DNA of 20,402 bases from Candidatus Levyibacteriota bacterium. GTDB taxonomy: Bacteria; Patescibacteria; Microgenomatia; Levybacterales; UBA12049. Shown here one piece after another: positions 14,142-20,402 of the stretch (positions are counted from its first letter, which is position 1; each line of letters starts with the position of its first letter). The position numbers and the translations under genes are program-made. The stretch spans positions 1-20,402 of the forward strand of contig DAHWUP010000011.1 in NCBI GenBank assembly GCA_027334565.1. Reading direction: 5' to 3'. The notes under the pieces were generated by a model. It did not search any database. It had not been told where the DNA came from and worked only from the letters and a program-made list of their open reading frames with translations.

Positions 14142-15208
14142 ATTTGGTAGGGGAAAATTAGTTGGTCAGTTAACTGCATAAATTTCTTCTTGGTAACTTC
14201 AAAATCTCTCTCCTGGTTATTGGCCAACTTCTCTTTAGTGGTGTTCCACACGTGTTCAATGGGATTAGTATCCGGAGCGTATGGGGGGAGAGGAATCAGA
14301 TGAACTCTTTCCAGAGGTCCTCCACGGGAGAGAGCGTGTTGGAACAGTTTTCCTTTGTGGTGAGTAGCGTTATCCCAAATGATCACTATCTTCTTCCCCT
14401 GATACAGCTTTAAAAACTCGGTTGTTGCTCTGATGATTTCCGGAGCTTTTCCCCAGGAGATGGGAAGAACGTAGCATTTAAACGTCCTTTGGTTTAAAAA
14501 CCCCAGGTAGTTTTGGTATTGGTCTTTCTTCTCCACCTTGATAACGGTTTTCTCTCCTTTTTTCAGCCAGGCACGTCTGGTTAAAGCTTGAAATAAGATC
14601 CTAGTTTCATCAGAGCAGAATACTTCACAGTGAGGATCTTCGAGAAAGGGAATTATTTCCTCGTAGATTTCTTCCATTCTTTGGGCAATGAATTTCTCAT
14701 TCCTTTCGATACGAAACTTATCCGACTCCTTAAAAGAGAGATTGCCAAACTCCAGGAGAAAGTGGTAGGAACGGTCAGACTCATAAACCACTCCAAAATT
14801 GGCGTATACATAAGTTTTCAGTTGGGGGACATCCCAGAATTCTTTGGGAAGACCAAAATCTGAGGGTTTGTGATTAAGAACCAGTTTTATTTCTTCTTTT
14901 TGAGTAGGGGTGAGTTTAGAAGCATGCTGGTTACCTTTTTGCTGGGTAAACATACTGGCCAGGCGCATTTCTTTGAAGTCTCTAATCCACCTGGCAATTG
15001 TTCGGCTGTCTCTACCTAAACAGTCAGCAATATCGGTGACTTTCATGCCCTTACTTCTAAGAAGAACAGTTTGAGACTTCAACCGGATGAGAATTAAGGG
15101 AGTGGTTTTGAAGTAATTTCGAAGAACTTGTTTCTCTTCCTCGGACAGTATGATTTTAACCACTCTTTTAGCTTACCAGAAAACTGACACTGTGTTTTGC
15201 GGTCACTA
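14117..15208 (-). mobile_element. IS630-family insertion sequence inside the vWA gene
   Basis: Near-identical inverted ends (ACCGCAAAACACA core at 14122-14134 and, in reverse complement, 15203-15191, each followed by TGTCA after one differing base) enclose a single transposase gene in 1,092 bp. The element is flanked by TA on both sides (14115-14116 and 15209-15210), the target duplication expected for IS630/Tc1-mariner elements. Removing the element and one TA joins the two halves of the host gene in frame (GLVV-QTYMDVQ), which proves the insertion site. Confidence 0.92.
14138..15163 (-). CDS. IS630-family transposase
   Basis: The 341-residue protein starts with a helix-turn-helix region (about 25-65, MKVTDIADCLGRDSRTIARW) and has a DDE domain with D185 in FCSDETR, D264 in IIWDNATHHKG and E303 in PPYAPDTNPIEHVW, the typical IS630 signature. 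It is full length and appears intact. Its TGA lies in the terminal repeat and overlaps the ATG of the downstream vWA half. Confidence 0.95.
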   Translation of the reverse strand: MVKIILSEEEKQVLRNYFKTTPLILIRLKSQTVLLRSKGMKVTDIADCLGRDSRTIARWIRDFKEMRLASMFTQQKGNQHASKLTPTQKEEIKLVLNHKPSDFGLPKEFWDVPQLKTYVYANFGVVYESDRSYHFLLEFGNLSFKESDKFRIERNEKFIAQRMEEIYEEIIPFLEDPHCEVFCSDETRILFQALTRRAWLKKGEKTVIKVEKKDQYQNYLGFLNQRTFKCYVLPISWGKAPEIIRATTEFLKLYQGKKIVIIWDNATHHKGKLFQHALSRGGPLERVHLIPLPPYAPDTNPIEHVWNTTKEKLANNQERDFEVTKKKFMQLTDQLIFPYQI

Positions 15209-16321
15209 TACTACTAACCCCGGGTCAATCATTACACCCTCTTCTTTTAATGAGGCCATACGGCGCAAAATTATGTTTCGCTGTTCAACAATAGCTCGAA
15301 ACACTTGCCTTAATGGTTCAATTTGTGACGCAACTTGTCTATATTCTTCATAATAATCTGCAATGTCTTTTCTACTTACCCTGTGTTCTTCTTCATATCC
15401 TGCTTCCTGACGGGCAGAGGTGCTTTGATGTTCTTTTGTTTCTTTAATTTTTTTCTCCACTTCTCCCTCATCCATTGGCTCCGGGTGTCTGCTCTCGTAG
15501 TCCTCATAATCGCCTTCAAAAGGCTCTCCTGAACCACTCCCCTGTCCTTTGCCTTTTCCTTGCTGTGGTTGTTGATCTTTTTTATCTTTTAAATCTTCTT
15601 GATAAAGTTCCTCTATAACTGGTTCTATGTATTTTTCACTTAGTTTTAAGGCTAAGAGAGGATCTTGTGCCGGATCTGTAGCAAGCGCAATCACATCTTT
15701 ACCCTTGACGCTTCTTAATTTTTCTAGGGCTTGTGTCACTAGAGGATCAACTACTACCTGTTCGTCTGGAATCATACTTGTACGGAGTACCGCGTACATA
15801 AATTGAAGATGTCGGGGCTTACTTGTCAGATCGACTTCCGGCCAGAGCTTTTCTCGATATACTGTTTCAACATCACCGGCAAGCGAAGGCGCAAATTGCA
15901 TAATAGCGAGGTTCCCTTTTACGTCTGTCCGGCAATTTTCCCAGATATGAATTCTCTGTTTTCCTTTTTCTCTATCCTTTAATCTTTCATAGGCTTGTTG
16001 ACCTTCAGGAGTATTAAGTAGGTCTGCTGTTTCTACTAAATGACATCTAAGTTCATGGAAAGCTCCAAATAGAGCTTGAGATGGAGTATAGCCTTTTTCT
16101 TCAAAGAATTTCGGATCGTATGTGGCCTCTCCGGTGTCTGGGTTTATTGCCCAACCGTCGCCTCTTTTAAAAGTAAAACCAGACCCACCCGCTATATCAC
16201 CTAATACCCTTTCTTCTTCGCTAAAAAAAGACCTTACAGCCTCATCGGTTTTAGGCAACTCTAGCGCTGGTTTTGGCGATTGTACTGGATCTGGAATTGC
16301 TCTTTCAATTTGTCCATCCAT
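15206..16321 (-). CDS. N-terminal part of the vWA protein: peptidase-like region, split by IS630
   Basis: The 371-residue frame is the first part of a 639-codon gene; its last codon before the junction is GTA and the TAG stop comes from the IS end. Residues 30-170 resemble a metallopeptidase-like region with LFGAFHELRCHLVE (H89, E90, H94) and a later IHIWENCRTD, but the spacing is HExxxH, not the canonical HExxH, so activity is doubtful. Residues 245-290 form a Gln/Gly/Glu-rich linker (PQQGKGKGQGSGSGEP), followed by a helical region (300-360) that leads to the vWA domain in the second half. I see no Shine-Dalgarno; a TATAAA six bases upstream suggests a leaderless start. It lies 17 bases after the ATPase gene. 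Confidence 0.8.
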   Translation of the reverse strand: MDGQIERAIPDPVQSPKPALELPKTDEAVRSFFSEEERVLGDIAGGSGFTFKRGDGWAINPDTGEATYDPKFFEEKGYTPSQALFGAFHELRCHLVETADLLNTPEGQQAYERLKDREKGKQRIHIWENCRTDVKGNLAIMQFAPSLAGDVETVYREKLWPEVDLTSKPRHLQFMYAVLRTSMIPDEQVVVDPLVTQALEKLRSVKGKDVIALATDPAQDPLLALKLSEKYIEPVIEELYQEDLKDKKDQQPQQGKGKGQGSGSGEPFEGDYEDYESRHPEPMDEGEVEKKIKETKEHQSTSARQEAGYEEEHRVSRKDIADYYEEYRQVASQIEPLRQVFRAIVEQRNIILRRMASLKEEGVMIDPGLVV

Positions 16322-16327
16322 ATAATT

Positions 16328-16333
16328 TTTATA
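16328..16333 (-). promoter_or_regulatory. -10 box directly upstream of the vWA gene
   Basis: TATAAA on the minus strand ends six bases before the ATG at 16321, the same spacing as at the slipin gene. It would give a leaderless mRNA independent of the upstream ATPase gene. Confidence 0.3.
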
Positions 16334-16338
16334 GCTTG

Positions 16339-17712
16339 CTATTGAGTTTTTGTTTCTTTAAAAAATACTTTCCCGTTTAGAATCAACCATACCCAAAGAG
16401 GTATAAATTCTACAGTTTTATCTTCTATTGTTTTTTTATCATGATAATTTTTCGTGAGTACCACTCCCCTATCCAAATTAAATTCCTTCATGCCTTCTAA
16501 CAAACCCTCCACTTCCCTATCGTGTGGCTGGTCTGTATAAGAAACGTTATACAAAGATAAATTAGGATTAAGAACCGCAAAATCTATTTCCTTTTTCCCT
16601 TTCCAATAAGATATCCGCACATTGTTCTTTTTTAATTCCAAAAAAGCCACATTTTCGGCGCATTGACCCAAATCCGGTCTAGGCTGGGGTGTGTTAAAGT
16701 TTCGTAAGCCATTATCAACTACATATATTTTCCTAGGTCTTTGAATGTCTTGTGTTTCTTTGGTTTTATAAGAAAAATAGGTACTTTCAAAGAAAAGGTA
16801 AGCTTTTGAAAAGTATTCTAAATAATTTTTAACTGTATCTACGGATAATTTACTGGGTTTACTTAAACTGTTTAGTGTGTGAGTTTTGGTAAAATCAGAA
16901 AGTATCTGTAGCCCTAAAACCTCTACATCTCTAGCATTACGGAGATTATTTGGCATTAGAACGTCTCGAGTAACGCTATCTCGATAATAAGCAGAGGCTA
17001 TTGCTCTTTTTTCTGTTTCGCTTTCGGCAAGGACTATTTCAGGATAACCCCCCTCATATAAATAATTGCCCAAATGGTGTAGTATCGGTAACTGCTGATC
17101 GAAATTCGAATCCCATATAGATTGAATTGTTGCTTCCCCTCTTACTTCTATATTTTTAACCAGTAAATACTCATAGAAATTAAAGGGGTAAACATCTATC
17201 TGAACGTTGCGACCTGTCAAAACCGTAGCGCTTTCTGCTTCAATGAGTGATCTTTGAGAGCCGGATATAACAAACTTTATATTTTCCTTGCGCTCGTAGC
17301 GGGTGGCTATCCAGCGATTAAATTCTTTTACTCCTTGTATCTCATCTAACAGCAAATACACCCGTCCTTGCGGGTTGTAGTGTTCTAGGTAATAGGTATA
17401 AAGCGATTCGAGAAGTTCTGCTCCAAGCTTAAGATATTGAGTTACCTGTATATCCTCTAAAAATAAATAAATAACATTTTGTGGCGGGACTTTTTGCTCC
17501 TCTATTAGCCACCCCGCCAACTGTTGCATTATGACTGATTTACCCGCCCGCCGGACACCAGTTAAAATCACTGTATGGCGAATATTTATTAACTCTTTAA
17601 GGGTTTTAAGGTATTTTTCGCGAGGTATAGTCCCCTTCCAAGCACCACGATTAACGTCCCTAAAGTGAGGGTTCCAATCGGTTATTAGTTTTTCTAAAAC
17701 TGAAGTCTGCAT
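16339..17712 (-). CDS. AAA_14/DUF4143-family ATPase
   Basis: The 457-residue protein has the AAA_14 ATPase core: Walker A GVRRAGKS (52-59), Walker B YLLLDEIQ (D123, E124), sensor region VISGSQ (148-153) and the LTGR motif (165-168). The C-terminal part matches DUF4143, with ENVAFLELKK and YWKGKKEIDFAV, a restriction-endonuclease-like pattern (E..., EIDF, later strand). Members of this large family are often mobile and their roles are mostly unknown; some have been suggested to act in defence or toxin-antitoxin settings. Here it is the first gene of the vWA-MoxR cluster, 17 bases before the vWA gene, but it may be an independent unit with its own promoter. Confidence 0.9.
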   Translation of the reverse strand: MQTSVLEKLITDWNPHFRDVNRGAWKGTIPREKYLKTLKELINIRHTVILTGVRRAGKSVIMQQLAGWLIEEQKVPPQNVIYLFLEDIQVTQYLKLGAELLESLYTYYLEHYNPQGRVYLLLDEIQGVKEFNRWIATRYERKENIKFVISGSQRSLIEAESATVLTGRNVQIDVYPFNFYEYLLVKNIEVRGEATIQSIWDSNFDQQLPILHHLGNYLYEGGYPEIVLAESETEKRAIASAYYRDSVTRDVLMPNNLRNARDVEVLGLQILSDFTKTHTLNSLSKPSKLSVDTVKNYLEYFSKAYLFFESTYFSYKTKETQDIQRPRKIYVVDNGLRNFNTPQPRPDLGQCAENVAFLELKKNNVRISYWKGKKEIDFAVLNPNLSLYNVSYTDQPHDREVEGLLEGMKEFNLDRGVVLTKNYHDKKTIEDKTVEFIPLWVWLILNGKVFFKETKTQ

Positions 17713-17748
17713 AAGTTATAGTTTATAATAACTTAATATAACTGTCAA
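17712..17748 (-). promoter_or_regulatory. Promoter with overlapping palindrome upstream of the AAA_14 gene
   Basis: On the minus strand TTGACA (17748-17743) is followed after 17 bases by TAAACT (17725-17720), or after 15 by TATAAA. The start would fall at about 17713, next to the ATG at 17712, so the mRNA is leaderless. An inverted repeat TAAGTTAT (17712-17719) / ATAACTTA (17728-17735) brackets the -10 box and could be an operator. Confidence 0.5.
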
Positions 17749-17980
17749 GTATAGTTGAAGGTTTTGTTTATTGGACGTATTTTCTGAATATCAGTTGTTG
17801 TTTTCATTATTGTAATTGATCGCCTTCATACTAATGGTGTACACTATCACTTTAGCAGTTATATCTATTGTTTTCAACACTATATTATGGCTAATATAAA
17901 AGCTAATTCAACTTTTTCAACTAAATGTTAGCGTACCCAAAGTATGTTGCTAATCGGGTTAAAAAAAATGACGCCTTTCT
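17749..17980. other. AT-rich intergenic region
   Basis: No supported gene or RNA is seen between the AAA_14 promoter and the IS1634 end. The DNA is strongly AT-rich and both strands carry many stops. Confidence 0.4.
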
Positions 17981-19528
17981 CCTGACTTTCTCAAATTAGT
18001 GTCCTGACTGTAATTTTTGTAAGAGATTGTGGATATCTTTTGGAACTTCAGACTCTGCCGGATATTCTCTTCCATTAATTGTAACGGTGCCTGATCGAAT
18101 TGGCCGCAATGTTCTGATGAATCGTTTCACACTCATTCCGATTCGGTTTGTAATAATTGTCCCTATGGCTAATGCTGCAAAAACAATGGCTAAGTGTGCT
18201 TCAATGGCATCCTTTTTGTGGTGAAAGATTGGTCTGGCTTTTAGATCGGATTTGCTCATACGAAACGACTGTTCCACATGCCAAAGCTCATGATAGAATG
18301 AAATAATTTGTTCATCAGAAAGCGAGAGGTTCGTGACATATCCTTTTACGCCAATCAAGGCTTTTGCTTTATCGATGAGTTTTTGATTGAGTATCTTTTC
18401 CTTCGCTCTGAATCGCACAAACTTTGTTCGTTTATCCGTGAGCTTGCCGCTAATGATTTTCTCCGCCTTCGCAATCTGCTTCTCGATGTTTTTCAGATCC
18501 AGTATCGCTCGTTTCTCACGGTATTGGTAGATAATCCGCCGCTTCGTGTCAAGCTTTGAGGTAATAATCTGTAAATCAGTTAATTTCCCCGTTTTCTGAT
18601 ACACCGCTATGTCATAGGGTATTTTCTGCAATTTTGAACCGACAATGTAGGTATATCCGGCATTCTCCAGTGCCTCCAAATTGTTTTTACTCAGCATTGC
18701 AGCATCGGCAACAACCGTAATATTTGCCAGGCCATGCTCTTTTTTAAACGCTTCAACTACAGGCAGAATAGTCTTGGTTTCAGCGGTATTTCCCTCAAAG
18801 CTGCGAAGCCCAAGCGGAAAACCATATTGGTCAACCAATAAACCAACAATAATTTGTGGCTCAAGCCTTCTCTCCTTACTCATGCCGGATTTCCGATAGT
18901 CGTCGTTTTCCTGCACTTCAAAATACAAAGAGGTGACATCGTACAGAATCAGAGTGATACCTGAGGCGGCATGGGCAAAACAACACGCCGCAATAGTTTT
19001 GCGATATTCTTTTGCAATAATCTGTTGCAGGCAACGGTAGAGTTTGTTTTTATCGATGTTGATCACGCCAAGCTCGGATAAAACTCGGATACTATCCAGT
19101 TTTGATGTTGGCTCAACGAGACGAGCAATACACAGGTAAGCAAAAATATCATCGTTTAGTTGATGGAATCCAAGACTATTATAGAGAGTAAATAACACGT
19201 TCAAAAGTAATCGAGAAACAGATTTTTTGAGACCGATTTTCAGAGGTGAAACGTTTTGGACAAACAATGGTTGTTGACCGGCAAGAAGTCGTTCACGGGC
19301 AACTGCGAATAACGTATCCAGATCTTCTTTGGTATGGGCACTACCGATATGATCGATCTTGACAATACACCCATACTGCTTATGAGCAATTTGTACGGCT
19401 GTCGCACCACTGGCAGTTTTCACCTTTCGGATAAAAGCCATATAAACCAATTGTAGACTATTAGTGTCCTAAAAATCTAACTTTTGAGGCTGTAAGAAGA
19501 TTAAAATCTACAAAATGAGAAAGTCAGG
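17981..19528 (-). mobile_element. IS1634-family insertion sequence, complete
   Basis: CCTGACTTTCTCA at 17981-17993 and its exact reverse complement at 19516-19528 form 13-bp terminal inverted repeats around one transposase gene (1,548 bp). Flanks (CTTTCT on the left, TATTAT on the right) show no target duplication, which suggests rearrangement after insertion. A copy of the same end is found alone at 10452-10464. Confidence 0.8.
17996..19450 (-). CDS. IS1634-family (IS4-superfamily) transposase
   Basis: The 484-residue protein has the IS1634-type DDE core: D171 in LILYDVTSLYFE, D249 in ITVVADAAMLS and E393 in FYHELWHVEQSFRMSKSDL, with the long beta-strand insertion between the second D and the E. 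Full length; no internal stops. MAFIRKVK at the fourth codon (19441) may be the true start. Confidence 0.93.
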   Translation of the reverse strand: MVYMAFIRKVKTASGATAVQIAHKQYGCIVKIDHIGSAHTKEDLDTLFAVARERLLAGQQPLFVQNVSPLKIGLKKSVSRLLLNVLFTLYNSLGFHQLNDDIFAYLCIARLVEPTSKLDSIRVLSELGVINIDKNKLYRCLQQIIAKEYRKTIAACCFAHAASGITLILYDVTSLYFEVQENDDYRKSGMSKERRLEPQIIVGLLVDQYGFPLGLRSFEGNTAETKTILPVVEAFKKEHGLANITVVADAAMLSKNNLEALENAGYTYIVGSKLQKIPYDIAVYQKTGKLTDLQIITSKLDTKRRIIYQYREKRAILDLKNIEKQIAKAEKIISGKLTDKRTKFVRFRAKEKILNQKLIDKAKALIGVKGYVTNLSLSDEQIISFYHELWHVEQSFRMSKSDLKARPIFHHKKDAIEAHLAIVFAALAIGTIITNRIGMSVKRFIRTLRPIRSGTVTINGREYPAESEVPKDIHNLLQKLQSGH

Positions 19529-19954
19529 TATTATTGTGTTGAAAAGTTTCTTCAGAATGTTTCTTTTGTCTCAAATAAACAAGCCCAGCAGATTCTTAAA
19601 ATACCAAAATCAATAAAATAGAAGTAACTAAAAAGTACAGTGAACTGAACGGTGGGTAAATTATTAAGACAATTGCAAAAATTCTTGAGTTTGTTGATAA
19701 TATAGTTGAGGATATTCTATAATTTCATACCAGTCCAAAGTTCGAAAGTTATCCCATCTTGCCCGCAAAATGGGATTAGCAGAAAAAAGAGAGTGAAGTT
19801 AAGTTGTTCTATCAATCCCATTCTCCGGTTCGAACGTCCTCAAAATCTGCTCAAGAACCACCAAACGCCTATAGAAAAAGCGTATTTTAATTTACGGCTT
19901 CGTCGTTTTAATTCTAAGGCTAACACGATTTTTCTGATAGGCTAATTGTATTGT
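19529..19954. other. 426-bp stretch without a supported gene
   Basis: All frames are short or broken. A plus-strand fragment from 19529 reads VEKFLQNVSFVSNKQAQQIL before a stop and looks protein-like, possibly the end of a gene interrupted by the IS1634 element. A plus-strand frame at 19706-19945 is open but lacks recognisable features. CCCATCTTGCCCGCAAAATGGG (about 19754-19775) can form a small hairpin. This looks like decayed DNA between two mobile elements. Confidence 0.3.
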
Positions 19955-20402
19955 CTAAGAAACATCCACTACACTTTTGACAGGTAAATTTCCAGTACGA
20001 TTAAGCGCATGTGTTTTTAATTTTTCCATAAGGTATTCTTTCGGTGTTTTTCCCTGTAATGCCATATGCGGTCTTTTCTCATTGTACTCTTTTTCCCATG
20101 CTTTAAGAAGCCGTACACAGTGGCTAATTGAGATAAACCGGTTAATTTGGTAAAACTCTTCGTTAGGAGATCTAACTTTAGTTTTCCGGTGACTGATGCA
20201 TAAATCTTCAAGGTGTCAGCTAAACTCTTCTGAAAACTCAGAGCCGTTATCCGTTTGGACCTGTTTAATGACAAAAGGAATTACCTCTTTTCCTAATTTA
20301 CGAAATCCATAGCATTTTTAACGGTGTGAGTATCATAGATGCGAAGAACGCGATAACAGGTACAATTATCAATGGCAGTAAACTGGTGGTATCGTTTCCC
20401 CT
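19955..20402 (-). pseudogene. Degenerate IS481-type transposase, running off the window
   Basis: On the minus strand, pieces of an integrase-core transposase appear in different frames: RYHQFTAIDNCTCYRVLRIY near the window end, VIKQVQTDNGSEFSEEF (second catalytic Asp context), then KAWEKEYNEKRPHMALQGKT and EYLMEKLKTHALNR near the stop at 19955. Several frameshifts and a stop separate them, and the stretch carrying the third catalytic residue is missing. The order and motifs fit IS481/IS3-like elements. It cannot be active. Confidence 0.75.

Noticed and set aside
10666..17712. Cobalt chelatase CobS/CobT (B12 biosynthesis) for the MoxR-vWA pair, given the B12 riboswitch nearby
   Set aside because: The domains are of the same broad type, but no CobN or other cobalamin-synthesis gene is present, the C-terminal variable domain does not fit CobS, and the riboswitch controls a different gene 4 kb away.
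17981..19528. Target-site duplication for the IS1634 element
   Set aside because: The immediate flanks (CTTTCT and TATTAT) share no usable direct repeat.

Overview
The window looks like a piece of a compact bacterial genome, most likely a candidate-phyla-radiation (Patescibacteria) organism. This is inference. It rests on very tight gene packing with ATGA/TAATG junctions, several start codons with a -10 box directly upstream and no Shine-Dalgarno, short low-complexity GTTCAAAG/AATTGAAA-type repeats even inside genes, and a MoxR-vWA locus carrying what looks like a retroelement-diversified domain. TGA is used as a stop, so the recoded Gracilibacteria/Absconditabacteria are unlikely.

Left half (1-9565), ordinary chromosome. 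On the minus strand a DsbA-like membrane-anchored thioredoxin-fold protein overlaps a transglutaminase-like protein, which overlaps the start of a probable DegT-type aminotransferase running off the window. Diverging from dsbA across a 26-bp gap is a znuA-znuC-znuB-like zinc/manganese ABC importer, followed by a Nudix hydrolase. A PadR-family repressor faces them. Upstream of it, in the opposite direction, a promoter and a cobalamin-class riboswitch precede an uncharacterised 369-residue protein with a C-terminal zinc ribbon; the Shine-Dalgarno lies inside the riboswitch closing stem. Converging on this gene is a minus-strand operon: alpha/beta hydrolase, ECF-S-like membrane protein, a wrecked GNAT acetyltransferase and a slipin (SPFH) protein. 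A tRNA-Ser(GGA) closes this part.

Right half (9566-20402), mobile and accessory. An IS1595-family element is followed by a solitary IS1634-type end. Then comes a three-gene minus-strand cluster: an AAA_14/DUF4143 ATPase (17712-16339), a peptidase-like plus vWA protein (16321-13308, cut in two by an IS630-family element), and an 878-residue MoxR-type AAA+ ATPase (13302-10666). The last ~100 bases of the MoxR gene are adenine-depleted and built almost wholly of NNC/NNT/NNG codons, the signature of the variable region of a diversity-generating retroelement (DGR). Neither the reverse transcriptase nor the template repeat lies in the window. The cluster is bounded on the right by a complete IS1634-family element whose ends match the solitary end, then by a decayed IS481-type transposase.

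The most interesting system is this diversified MoxR-vWA cluster: an AAA+ chaperone-like motor with a hypervariable C-terminal recognition domain, a vWA partner and a second ATPase. Excising the IS630 element in silico restores a 639-codon vWA gene in exact frame, and the insertion itself provides a stop for the first half and a translationally coupled start for the second.
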